A stretch of DNA of 64,000 nt, taken from the NCBI RefSeq assembly GCF_000150275.1, contig NW_002060947.1, positions 294,695 through 358,694 on the forward strand. The letters are read 5' to 3'. Shown in pieces: positions 39,248-51,985 of the stretch (its first letter is position 1; the number at the start of each line of letters is the position of its first letter). Under the pieces are notes generated by a model that was given only the letters and a program-made list of their open reading frames with translations, was not told the origin of the DNA and did not search any database. Made by a program: the position numbers and the translations under genes. The DNA is from Trichoplax adhaerens (Eukaryota; Placozoa; Uniplacotomia; Trichoplacea; Trichoplacidae).

Positions 39248-39541
39248 ATGCCACTATTGGAAGAGTACTTGAGATTAGGAATGGAAAGTTATACGCTCTC
39301 CTCCTCGTTTGAGCGTCCAAAATACAGTACTTTAGGATACAATCGAGTAAATAGGAAATTTTTCAGCTTCAAGAGTGACTATCGAGTAGTGTTCCGAATG
39401 AAGATGGATAAGATGGGCTTAATATTCTCTCAGCTAGGAGACTACAGTAAGTTGAGATTTCCTAATCCAATGTCTCAAACGTTACTTGCCCAACACTACG
39501 TCATCGAAACCCATACAGTTGCAGCTTGTGAAGACTACTGA
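39248..39541 (+). CDS. Candidate small protein, divergent from PDZD8 (97 aa)
   Basis: An ATG-initiated frame 270 bp upstream of the PDZD8 start, on the opposite strand, so a shared promoter region is possible. The composition is mixed and not the Ile/Leu/Tyr/Asn bias of chance frames here. It is rich in Ser, Arg, Lys and Phe, with no signal peptide or membrane segment. A possible donor (ACAGTAAGT) occurs at 39444-39452 inside the frame, so it could be a first exon rather than a whole gene. No family is recognised. Confidence 0.3.
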   Translation: MPLLEEYLRLGMESYTLSSSFERPKYSTLGYNRVNRKFFSFKSDYRVVFRMKMDKMGLIFSQLGDYSKLRFPNPMSQTLLAQHYVIETHTVAACEDY

Positions 39542-42500
39542 CTGCGTCATAGTATCGTTGGAGTGATCGGACCACTACTAGAATACCTGGACTGGACAGT
39601 GGACATTGGACATTCTTTTGAACGGACAGACATTCGGACTCATTCGGTCATCAAATTGTGTTAACCACTTCGTTATGGCGGTTCTGCAGAGAGTCGACTC
39701 TGAATTGACTGATTTTTACTAAATTAGGTAACATGTTATATTTCATTGCCTGTTGCTAAGCTCTGCCTGGAAGCAATAAATTTAGATCATAAATGTTTTG
39801 CAGATTAATACGAGTGATTTCGAAAAGAGCCACGGAAGATCCATCCTGAGTAATAATTTTCGACATTTTCGGCCTCAATTAATATGAAAAGTCCGTCCAT
39901 CCGAGGAGTGTCTAGTCGTCCGGACTACAGTGTACTGTATTTCTGCCGTGGTCCACGATTGTACAGTACAGTGTACTGTACAGTGTACAGTAATAGAAGA
40001 TGACGTATTGTACACTGTAAAGGACACGATTCGAGAACTCGAGGTGGCTGCTCGCCATTAACGGAAATCGCTAGCTTCAAGACTTATGCGCATATTATTT
40101 TTTATAGATATACCGATATATATTTCATTTTAATTTCAACGATAGCAGATTAGATGGCATCATATCATTCTAAGATACTAGTCGAATCCCACTCATCATA
40201 CTTCGCGTACTCTATATACTTGTTATTCTTACTTGTTATTAATTCATTATCACTGCACTCTTTCATACTGGGTAAATAGATGAACGCACAATAAGACAGT
40301 CGTTGTTGGATAGTTTTTCAATACTTGGGTAGAATTAATTTAGAGGATATCAGCTGCAACGAGGATGTAATCCAACATCGAGTTATCTATAGAGAATTAT
40401 TATTTTCCCTTGGTTGGCTTTTGATTCAATGGTTATACATGATCGCACTCGGCAAAAGAGTAATTCACGTAGTACTACAGTAGCTGTTTCCACTTTCACC
40501 CAGCTGCCGATAGGGTCTTAGTAACTGTAAAAACATCAAATATACAATGTTTGGTAGCTTAGCGATATCATCAAGTTAATCAACGTCAACATGCTATGAA
40601 CAATTACCGTCCACTATCTCATTTCTTGGAAAGTCATTCTATTTTTCATCCTATTAACAACCATATCACTTTTTATTGTGGAACTTATTGTAATGCAAGT
40701 AAATTTCTAGTAACAATGAATTATATTTGAATTCGATTCTTTGTCGCAAATATCGGATACGGATGTGATGATTTTCTAGAATTCATATAAAGCTGGTAAA
40801 CGTTGGTTTAGGAATTGGCAATAACAATCCATTATGATCGCATCATGCTTCTTTCCAAGCATTGAATAAATAATCGTACATAATATTTGTTTTTATGCTC
40901 TTTAATAACTGCAAATTTTCAGAATTGGATTCAATCAAGGGACGTTTGTGAGGCATATTTTTTAAATTTTATTTGTAGCATAAAGATACAATACCGCTGC
41001 TTAAGCATTGACGAAATTGACTTTTAATAATTTACAATAAGCCCTTAATCAATAGTAAATAGCTCCTGTGGTTAAAAGTTAATTAAAACTTAATGGATTA
41101 ATATAATGACAAAGTTGCGCTAGACGTGTCTTACATAGGGATGGGTCAATGATAATTTAGATTACTGGACTAGCACATAGTCAAAGATCAAGCCTTATAG
41201 AAAAAATTTTCCGCCAATAACATATTCGATAGAAAATACCCAATAAAACGTAGCAAGCTACAGTTTGAGTAAATATCTGAGAACTGGTTTGGTTTTCACT
41301 ATAGGGACGGAATTTAAAATGAAATACATATGTATCATGAGGTCTTTGATTGAGACAACTTTAGCTGCAATAGTGAATTTTTACCGTAATTTGGGCCACA
41401 TGAAATTGTAAAGCTGCAACTTGAATCTATTCAAACTCGAAAGTAATATGGTTAAATTCATCGAGAACTTTTTATCAGTTGGATTCATATTAATGGATAC
41501 CAAATTTGCTTGTGTCCTTCCGCGGTACAATATAATTTCCTAAGATTCTTCATATTAAAATCATAAGCACTGACGCAACGATGGATGCCATCTAATGACA
41601 ACTTGTCTATTATTTCTTATCATTTGATAACTCCATCCGATATATACAAGAAGAATAGACGTTTTTATTAGTTCACTTTATTGTGCGATAATTACGCACA
41701 CTATGAAATTTTATTGTATTTTGCTTCCCTAATAATACACTTACAGATGATGCACGTATTAGATAAAAATGTAATTATATAAATTTATAGAACAATTCCG
41801 AATTAATCTTGTCTTTAATTGATTAACTCTATACAAAAATTTAAGTAGAAAAAATTAGTTTGAAAACGGATATGTAATGGCTTGACTGCTATTACTTCGG
41901 GTATACAATATGAGCGATGCAAGTGTTCTCATTCATCATATTATTCACTGTCCATAAATAATTGATTTTATGACTGTGCAATGTATAAAAATCTATAGTA
42001 TATAATTTTTGCTTCATGAACTAAATTAAAATAAAGCTATATCTCTCTCATAAACTGGTTTTGCTCCAAGAGCGTTTATTGTCACAAATTTGCTCCTAAA
42101 TAATCTCGTTTTTGAAAAAATACCAAATTATTAAAATTAAGCGATTAGTTAGCAGTTCCTTGCTAATTGTCTTCATTCATAATTTTAAAGAGGACATACA
42201 TAACTATATTGGTATATCAGAGCTACCTGAGGTACTGTAAAGAAATGGAATTATATGCGGTATATACAGAAATGGCGATGACGCTGGACTTGCAAATGAT
42301 AATATCATTAATAAATTTCTGAAATTTTAATTATCATAGCTTGATAACCTGATTATGAATTCATTTAATTAAGTGGAGGATATAAAATACGCTCAATATT
42401 AAACTGTACGAGATACGACTTAGATTATAATTTATCATTTCCTGATAAATATTTGTTGCTACCTAATTTACAATCAAATCATCTCTCAACTTCTATCTTA

Positions 42501-45500
42501 AATGAAAATCATAAGCTTTTACAGTATATTGTAGTTACAATGTCGATTAAGATTATTACTAATTTATAAGAGCAGTAGGTGCTTATATAACTTAGCTATA
42601 AGTTTATACAGTATATAGTTAGATTCCAATAAATATTTTAAAAAAATTTTAAGTGTATAATATTAAACAGGATGCCATTGTAAAAGGCCCAACGCCGGTG
42701 CATCGCAAGCTATTCAACTTAAGATAGATTTCCTATAAACTATTAACCTTGTTATTGAAGTCTATGTCGTACAGGAAAACTTACTTAAAAATTCTCTTTT
42801 CTTCTCAAGTTTTTTAGATAAAATTCTACGCATTATAAGATTTCAGCACAATTACAACGATCTCTAGCATGATCATTCATAAATTTGAATGATAATTTCT
42901 TAGAATATCTATTTCAAAGCCAGATTACTTAAAGTTATAGAGAAGGTTTCATAGTTTATAATTAGTAAATTATGAAGATTTTCATTCTTATCAAAATCAT
43001 GCCTTAATGGCTTACATGAAAGATTAAAACTAATTTCAAAAGTTAAAGCTTTTCATTAATTCTTCACAATTATTAATTGAAGTATGCGCTTAATACTTTA
43101 TGTACACGAGATTACTTAGTATGATGCTTGATTTTTTTTGTCAATAAACGATCTTAAAAGTCTAATAAAGAGTTGCTATTTCTCGCCTTAAGCTTTAATT
43201 TTGATAGGACTATTCGTTTAGCTTAAATGGAAGAAATATTATTAAATTTAAGGTTGAGCTCTATTGAATAAATACATGTCAGAAAGGTTATTTACTATTA
43301 GAAACTTATGTTGTCAAATCTAATTCCAATCATTCTAAAAAAGCAATTCTACATTACGACCTTTTAGTATTTTCTCTCTCAATGTTTTTCATGACGTCAT
43401 TATACAATGGCATATTTTAAATAACAAACAAAATTAAAAGCCGTTTTCTTTCAATTTTATGTTCTTGTTTTTAATGTCATGGTTAAATTACGTAAGTAGA
43501 ATATCTGGCGTATCTTGTATTCAATTATATTTACATGTAATAGTGATCACAATGTATTCGCACTAACTAATTGAAATTTATATAATGAACTATATTACAG
43601 TATACAAGATAGGATGTAGTGCTCAATTTGACCATTAGTTATGGTGATATGAATTTTGTGCTTAATTAGTATTCACATAAATTATGTAATTATTATGTGC
43701 TATGATATGTTGCCATGGAAGTAGGCCTCTTGTCCAAAACAGTGAGATCCCTGCACTACGGTAGGAAAAAATCACAATAATGGAAGGGTCAAAATCTCTT
43801 ACAGTAAAGCTATCCTAATATATTATAGTCGTTCTAATAATTAATTTCTAATAACATCTACTATTGTGATCATCAAGACCGATAGCTTTATTTCAGACAT
43901 TGTGATTGTGATATAGTATTCTGGTTCAGCAGTTAGGCTTAGTCTTTTATCTACGTACAAAAAGAAAATTATACATTCCTTTTGCTAGAATTATCGTGAT
44001 CTGGCTATGTGTATGCAATATAAGGAATATACGTGTAGCATATAATATCTTGACTAAGATATTAGTATAAAGGTTGTAATGGATATTAATAATCGCACGG
44101 AGGAATATAGAATTGAAATTACCATCAGAAATGTATATTTATTAATTTATTTATGCTACTTAATTATCGCATACTTTAATTGAGTTAGTCAACCATAGGA
44201 AAATCATAACTTAATCGTTTTCTATAATGAAACAATTGTAAATCAATTTCATCCTGTGTTTGTTTATTATAAACCATTTCGAAGAATTAGTTGACGATAA
44301 AATTTCACGTACTGTTATGTTGATAATATCAAGTGTTTACTATTAAACATACAGTATTAGAATAATGGACATAAAATAATACAAGTATTCATGATATAAC
44401 TTAAAAATTGAATTAAGCAAAGCAAAACAGTCAAAAACATTAGCACTAAGAGAATTGGAGAAACACTGAAGATTTCTATAAAATTAGCAAGTAAATGCAG
44501 AATAAAAGATATAGCTTGTTTTCAAATTCCTCACTCACTACCGGTATGGATCTTTAATTCTCATATGATTTCGTGTTTAAGCATCTTCTTATCATTAATG
44601 TAACAATGCAGAATAGGTCAGAGAGATTACTGTAATGTTGTTGTTTGTAAATATAAATTTTAGTTATTAGAGTCCATTCTAGTATAGCCCAGCTATATCA
44701 CCAACCGTGATTATTAGAAAACTCAAATGAAGCATATATTTTTAAGCGAACATTGTTTATAAAATGTATAGCAACTTTCGAAAGTGCTAGTATGAAAGCG
44801 ACTTTTCTTTAATAATAGTTTTATAGCGGCGTAATTAAACTTTGTAGTATGATAATCCTGAATTCAAATTGGAAATTTCTAAAGTATAAGATCTTTATAC
44901 AAGGGTTCTTACCTATTACATAACTAATGGATATCACTCTAGTTGTTTCAACCTGTGTATTTATTATGTTATTCTACCATTAAATCTACTTTTTACCAAT
45001 TCGAAACACTAAAGTATTATTACATATAAATAATAAATGCAGAAGTACGATGGTTTCAGATCTCCATTTCGGATATTTTTGTAAATTCTTATTATGATAC
45101 CGTACAAAGGTACGAAATTCTTGTTTTTGGTATTTGCTTAATTAAATAATGCATCAAAGTTATCTTATTATTCGTTTCAAATACTGATTTCGGCAATATC
45201 ACTTAAAGATGTAATTACCATGAATTTTTCCCTTGATTTCTACGCTAGCTAATATAACTATATAATTTTAATACATAAAATTTAATTTTTATCATCGTAA
45301 ACATAAATTACTTCGAATATGAATAATGCTCGAAGATAATTGTGGACATGCGAATAGAAGATGTTTTAGAAAAGGTTTTTTTATCGATGCCAAGCTACTC
45401 AAAAGCGAACCATAATTGCATTTTGTATGCATTGATGACAGTTTATCAATTATCATGCTTTGATGCACATTCTTATGATTACTGTGAACTTGTTTCATGA

Positions 45501-47686
45501 TTCAATGCAAATTAGTATTAAATTGATAATTATGTAGGTAAATAGTGAAATGGGTTACTACAGTCTGTTAGCTTATGAAAATTGAATTCATAGTTGCTAT
45601 CTAGAAAAGGATAATATTACTTTCACTGCTTCTTGATTGCCAACCTTCAGTACTGAGATATGCCGAGGAATATGAACTACAGTCACCTAATTACTATTTC
45701 CTTTTTAAACAGGCAGATATTTAGTGGTAAATGGTAATTGATATCGAGCATACATGGATACCAGAGTTGACGCAATATTTCTATTATTTTCTTTAATGAT
45801 CTCCTGCGTTAATCAACGTTTACTGAAAAACAGTAATTAAATTAGTTATACAGTATAGAAGGCACAAATGGCGCCGCGCCGTATTGTCGGTGTGTGACGC
45901 CGATATAAACAATAATTACACCGCGTAGAAAAGTCTACTATGCCATTGTAGCTTTAAAAACATACATTTATTTGTTTTGTATGGTTTAGTTGATGCAATT
46001 CTAGATATCGGTATATCTGATTAATTTCTTCCTGATATCTATTGTATATTTGATCGGGGTTAATAAATAATTCATAGACCATAAATATCGAATACTGAGT
46101 GGTACCTCAATACTAGATATTACTTTACCGTAATTACATAATTTAGAAAAGGGATTTGAATTCTAAGTAGTAGACAGATTATTTATGACCATCATAAATA
46201 ATAAATTTTTAGTCGCCACATTATCAGAATTCATTGTTCAGTTAATGTGTGAAGTCTACATGTTTCATATTTACTGCAACGCAATAAAAATTTTATGAAT
46301 GCGGTAGTTGAAAGCAAATATTGATTACTTTCCATTCCGGATGACTCAATTCCTTATGTTGATAATGCCAACTTAAATATTTTCCTTGCATTTAATTCCT
46401 CGGAATTTAGCTATGAAAAGAATTCTGTATAGGCATATGAGACCACTAAAATTTATTAAATATTAAACATTAGGTTTTGTAGATCAAGTCAAGATAATCG
46501 CTTAATTAATTTAAACTATGGTACGGCATCCTGCATATTTGAATTGTTGCCTAAATAATCCACATTCTATCCAAAATTATCCTTTAAAGATAGCAGTAAC
46601 TACTAGTTTTAAGCTAAGCATTCAACCCATTTTTTTTACTTTGGATTGCTAATATGTTGATCAATATAATAGATGCCATAGCCCCTTATGCACTATATTT
46701 AGATATTATTTTACATTTCTTTTAATATCTGGCTACATCTACCGTCTTCAATAAGGTTTTACCGTTAAGAAATTTATTCTTTTATTTATTATTAGAGCTT
46801 AACGTTTACAGAATAATGTTGCTAAACATTAGTAAGTTTTAATTAATAAGTTACATATTTGTTATAGCAACGAATATTTTCAGGTAAGTATTAATTTAAA
46901 GTTAGTACTTATTATGTTTAATAATTGTTGCGCATATGCAATTTTATATTGTTTTCATGCTTGCAGATACAGCATAAGGTGCAATTAATCTATTAATCTA
47001 TTGACTGCTCAGCAATAGGCTTAGAAAAAAAGGCACTTAATAAAGTATAAATTAGTTTACTGTTCAGCTTAAGCTGGCATTGTTATACATGACTTTATCT
47101 TTGTATACTCCTAGTGCTAAAGCGCAAAATAATTATGCATATGAAATTACTATTTACTTGAGAATTTACGACTTATTAGATAATATCAAAAAATTTTGTG
47201 ATATGCGAACACCTACTCAATACCATCCATTTCCTATGCATTTAATAATGATATCATATGAGTTCTAATTATTCTAATTGTATTACTATAAATTAAGGAA
47301 AATTTAATTTGAAGATGAAATGGTGCCAATTATTCGTGAATTTAGGATATATAAATCTTTATCGGTACTTTGCTAGATCTATTATAAATGATTTAATTCT
47401 TTAGTTAAATAAATATAAATAAACAAAATTTGATACCGAATATTCATCTTAATTACTAATGTAATTCTTTCTTTTCATAAATTACTGTATCGAATCGATC
47501 TCAATATTCTCAAAATATATTCTGCATTCAAATTGAATAACTGATCAGCGATATATTCTTGGCTATTATAGTTTTACTCTTAAAGATAAATCAAAAATCG
47601 AATTTACTCGGGTATTAATATAATTAAATGAACTTCGAGATTACGAGAATTATTAATATTAATCATATTTATGATTATTGGAACTG
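39542..47686. other. Long gene-poor region
   Basis: About 8 kb without a supported gene. The left end (to about 40080) is less AT-rich and carries repeated GGACATT/GGACAGT words and a TACAGT palindrome cluster. A small GC-rich patch lies at 45867-45925. Minor frames (45292-45498, 47080-47268) show no motif. Confidence 0.45.
39928..40018. repeat. Palindromic TACAGT/ACTGTA cluster
   Basis: Overlapping copies of TGTACAGTACAGTGTACTGT make a dense self-complementary tract. Similar words recur at 52519-52553 and 63577-63622, where they adjoin an inverted repeat. Confidence 0.7.
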
Positions 47687-48784
47687 CTATAAATGAAAGG
47701 AATTCGATGGTTCTGATGTCAACCATGGACCAATTACATTTTTATTGCGAGGATGGCAGAATTTAAAACACATTATATTTCTTCGATAATATTCCCATTG
47801 CTTAATCACTAGGTTGCGTAACCGAGAGTTAGAAGAGATATAAATAATTGGATTAACAGCACAATTTGTATATGGTAGCCATACGAAAATGATACCTAAA
47901 ACATCCACTTTGTTAGCAAGTTGATTAGGAGGATTAATGGTATATATGAGAACTTGTATAACTGCGGGTAACCAACATAAGATATTAGTACCAACAATTA
48001 AAGCCGTTGTACGTACTGTTCTAAGCAAACTTGCTTCTTTGTTTCCTTTAATATCTATCGATTTTTGTTGACTTTTTACCCATTTCTTATATGCAACGCG
48101 AAAAATAAAGAGATAAGCAATAGCTACCACAGCTACGCTATTTAAAATTGATGCGGCTGAAATTACATTAAATAGGTAATTATCTTGATAATCGTGTAAG
48201 TCAATACCACAGTAATAAGTACTATTTGTATACCTATATCGTCCTAAACCATAACGTTGTAATGATAATAAGGGTAGCATAGCTACAATTGATGGAAATA
48301 GCCATGACGTACTAATCATAAAAGCTGTCCTAGATGGTGTTGTTATACGCTCATATCGGAAAGGCCAAAGTACTGCTACAAATCGATCCATCGTGATGGT
48401 AATGCTGGTATTTAATGAAGCTCCAAATATGATATAATTAATGTATGCTGATATTTGACAAAATGTATCATTAAATAGCATTTTACCTTGAATAGCCGAA
48501 TAGGCCATAGGTGGTAAAACAATTATTGCTGTTAATATGTCTGCAACGGCCAAATTTGCAATCAAAAACGACGATGTTTTGTGCAAGCTACGGCATCTAT
48601 AAATGGCATAAAAGATATAGAGATTGCCAGCCATTGCAGTAGTCATGATAATAGCGATAAAAGTTACTAAAATAGGTAATAAAATAGCTAAGTCAGTGTC
48701 ATCGGAGTTATTGAAGGAGTAGTCGTGGGAAATTTTATCATACGATGAATTAATATCCATAGTTGGTCGACTTAGGTTATTCAT
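47687..48784 (-). CDS. Class A GPCR, intronless
   Basis: Rhodopsin-type receptor of 365 residues in a single exon, predicted at the plasma membrane. I chose the ATG at 48784; the frame stays open upstream to a GTG at 48796. The N-terminus has N-x-S sites (N2, N12, N25). Canonical motifs are all present: GN in TM1 (N54), NLAVAD in TM2 (D82), TM3 cysteine C109 with its likely partner C192, DRF (133-135) followed by VAVLWPFRY, CWLP in TM6 (270-273) and NPIIY in TM7 (311-315), then a helix 8 and a tail with cysteines (C339, C343) that could be palmitoylated. The general look is amine- or peptide-receptor-like, but the ligand cannot be told from this. Unlike the two paralogues in the same window it keeps every activation motif and lacks their intron, so it belongs to a different receptor branch. 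Confidence 0.92.
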   Translation of the reverse strand: MNNLSRPTMDINSSYDKISHDYSFNNSDDTDLAILLPILVTFIAIIMTTAMAGNLYIFYAIYRCRSLHKTSSFLIANLAVADILTAIIVLPPMAYSAIQGKMLFNDTFCQISAYINYIIFGASLNTSITITMDRFVAVLWPFRYERITTPSRTAFMISTSWLFPSIVAMLPLLSLQRYGLGRYRYTNSTYYCGIDLHDYQDNYLFNVISAASILNSVAVVAIAYLFIFRVAYKKWVKSQQKSIDIKGNKEASLLRTVRTTALIVGTNILCWLPAVIQVLIYTINPPNQLANKVDVLGIIFVWLPYTNCAVNPIIYISSNSRLRNLVIKQWEYYRRNIMCFKFCHPRNKNVIGPWLTSEPSNSFHL

Positions 48785-51542
48785 GCTGGTATTCACGTTG
48801 GATTCGATGTCTTAATATTTCTTTTCTATCATGCTTTAGTCAAATTCTTGGATTAAAATATGTTAAAATCTAAATGATATGAGTTATAATAAATACTCAG
48901 AGAGAACAGCGGATTGAAAATCGTTCGCTTAGTGGTTTTGGCTTTTCTCCTTTAGCTTATTGATTGGATGTATAAATTAGTTAGTCTAAAATGGAAAATC
49001 AAATTGATCAGGAGGATAAATTATTTTAAATGTTGCTTCGTCACTGATACAGAGATTCTATTACATTATGTCTGCGGAGGGTTGTATTCATAGATATTAT
49101 AATCTGTCACCCGGTAAAAGAAATAAAATCATGAATGGGTACACAATAATACCTTTACTTTCACAAAGGTACAATATATTGAGGGCTTATTTTCCATTAG
49201 AATAATTGATCGACTAAAAATGACGTGAGCGTTTTAGTTATTCCTATTGTAACAGCAGAAATCGCTTCTATTATGAATAAAATGATCTTACCTATAGAAA
49301 AGAAACAATAAATACCTAGTTAGTGGCAAAAAGAGGGAAAATAACTATTATCGCATAGTAGTAATGCAGTTTAATGCATCATAATAGCAAGGACAAATGA
49401 AGATAATAGTAGAAAGTATTGAAGTCTAATAGGACAAATTGTAAAGTCTAAAGATATTTGAATAGAATCCTGCATCCGCTACATGACGTATGCAGCGCAA
49501 GCCTATGATCAACAGTCTATTTCTTGAAATTAATTGCAAAACAATGACTTTATTTAGACTAGTCCAAGAATATCCAGGATGTAAAGATGAATAAAAGCGA
49601 TGTTATACCCGTAATCCATAAAATAATATTGTTATGCGCAGTCGCATGTTAAATATTTATAGATATTTATAAAATTAATAAAAGGAACGAAAATTAGAGT
49701 AGGCTAGCTGTTTCGTTACTATCTCATCATTCTGTATGATCAAACTGTATATTTCGGTTATCTAAAGTTAGTTAACTTCTGTACTATGAGCACTCATGAT
49801 TTTACGATATTTATCATAAAAGGAAACTAACATTAATCAGTATGTAAGAATTTGCTATAAGTGTTTATAATCGCCGTAATCAAAGAATAGTTTAGTCACA
49901 ATACTGCTTCGGTCTTAATCTTTAAGTTAAGTAAACCAGTCTTCTGTAAGTAATATGCGATAAAAATATAATTAATGAATGATAATTATAAATATATATA
50001 TTGTATATATAACATATATATTATTCATGTCTAAGCAAAATTTCCAGCAGTTTATTTCGCATTTTCATAATCCATGAAATTTTAATTTACTGTTTCTAAT
50101 AATACTCATTAAAATTGATTGTTTAAAACGATCAGGATGTCAAACTGAAAAAAGTTGCTCCAATCTATAAAATTAAATAAATTTTGAACGCATAACAGTT
50201 GAAAGTTAAAGGTCGTTGATATCTACCTGTAATGAAAATAAGATATTGTGTTATTCTTTTAGCTTCATAGCTGGGCGTAAATCATTCCAATAGAACATTA
50301 AAAAGCATAAATGAATATCGAACGGAATTTGAATAGCAATTTAATCAAATTATCATTTTACAAAGATATTTTAAATTTAAAATCTAATAACTCATATTGA
50401 ATGCCATTCTTCACTTTTTAATAGTGTTATTTGCATCGAAAATTGAAAGGAAAATATAAAAAAGTGAAAAATTCAATTCTTAAGCAATCAATGCATGAAT
50501 TTTGCTCATTAGCCATACGAATGGATGTATTGTAGTGCACAGCATATTGAGAATTTATCAAGTACTTTACAACCCGTAATATAATGAAGGATAGTTCAAT
50601 ATGGATTTATTATCACTGCATTCATTGTAAATTTCTGATTCAGATTTCTAGTATATACTCGCGAATTTATAAATCATGATGCTGAAAGTTATTAAAGATA
50701 CGTTCCATTGCTACAACAAGAAAACATCCAATGTACCAATGCAATGTTGATTATTAATTAATCTTGTAAGACAGAATAGCATAACTGTGAAGTGATATAA
50801 ATAGCAGATTTTCTTTTAATTTAACCTTTATTCCAGAATTAATTTGGAAGCTATTTAGTTCAAAGTAATACATTTGCCTGTAAAATATAGAAATGATAAA
50901 ATTTCAGGCTATTGTTATGATTTCACTTACCATTGCAATATTTAATTTATTCTTTCAAAAGCATCTTTTTGGTTGAAAATCTCCAGCCTGTAGAATGGAT
51001 CTTAAGACTAACATTATATATATTGTAGTAAAATTAATTCGTACTTTCAAGGACTCAGGCAATAAATAGATTCAATAAGTCGTATTTTCATATACCTTAT
51101 ACTTTAGCTTGGTCTAAATAATAAATATAGCTTCTACAAAAGAATCTGCACTTTTTATTTGAAGTTAGTAAATTAGTAATCTGTAAGATACCATAATTCT
51201 GATTTATATTAACCTTTGCTTTTATCATTGTGGTCGTTAAATGAAGAGTTATTTACACTTTTCATTCAGACACTAAATGATTGATTTACTTGAATCATTA
51301 GATCTCAATCTCAAGTGTCAATAGCGCCTCCAACCAATAAACTTAATCCAAAATTTTAGAGTAACTATTAATATAAAAATCAAATTTATTCCAGTAATTA
51401 TAAGAATACATGTCTATTTCGTAAAGAGCTATACCTCATTGCTTAAATTAAATCTCGTTAAACAACGTACTATTTAATTGCAAATGCCGCGACATCTTTA
51501 GCAGCTATAGAAGTACAGTATTAGCATAATTACAGCTACTCC
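48785..51542. other. Intergenic region upstream of the intronless receptor
   Basis: AT-rich; includes a palindromic TATATA tract near 49990-50025. No supported gene. The receptor promoter should lie at the left end. Confidence 0.45.
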
Positions 51543-51547
51543 AGTGT

Positions 51548-51980
51548 TGTCACAAACCAGCTTCGTGACAAGGATAACGTAAAAAAAATCTCTAAGTTAC
51601 TATAGTCTTCCGGAATTCAGTATCCCTTAACTACCTCACAAGAATTTAGACGCCTTTGATTCTACGTTAAAACAACTAGACAATTGAGAACTGCGTTATT
51701 CAACTATCTGACGGGCTTATATACCCTTCTACAGCAGCTAACATTCACAAGTCATCTTATAAAAATACTTAGGTGAGAACATCTACTAACTAGTTTTTCA
51801 CAGTCGGACTACAATATGTCCATTCACAGAATTATTTCAGAGCACATTGCAGTACATCACTGTAACATATTTATAATTAGAATAATTCTTATTGTAAGTA
51901 ACTAATTGTAATATATTATCACTATAATATATTAACCAAATTTAGATAGCTATTTCTTCACGGTAGTTCGTACCGTGACA
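51548..51980 (-). mobile_element. Short solo LTR-like element related to subfamily A
   Basis: A 433-bp element. On the plus strand it starts TGTCACAAACCAGCTTCGTG and ends GTTCGTACCGTGACA, with a perfect 5-bp duplication AGTGT (51543-51547 and 51981-51985). Several blocks align with the minus-strand form of subfamily A: the GATAACGTA block after the start, the AGACGCCT...TACGTTAAAACAACTAG block near 51650, and ACTACAATATGTCC near 51810. The right end carries a hairpin, CACGGTA-gttcg-TACCGTG (51960-51978), next to the terminal ACA. Confidence 0.82.
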
Positions 51981-51985
51981 AGTGT

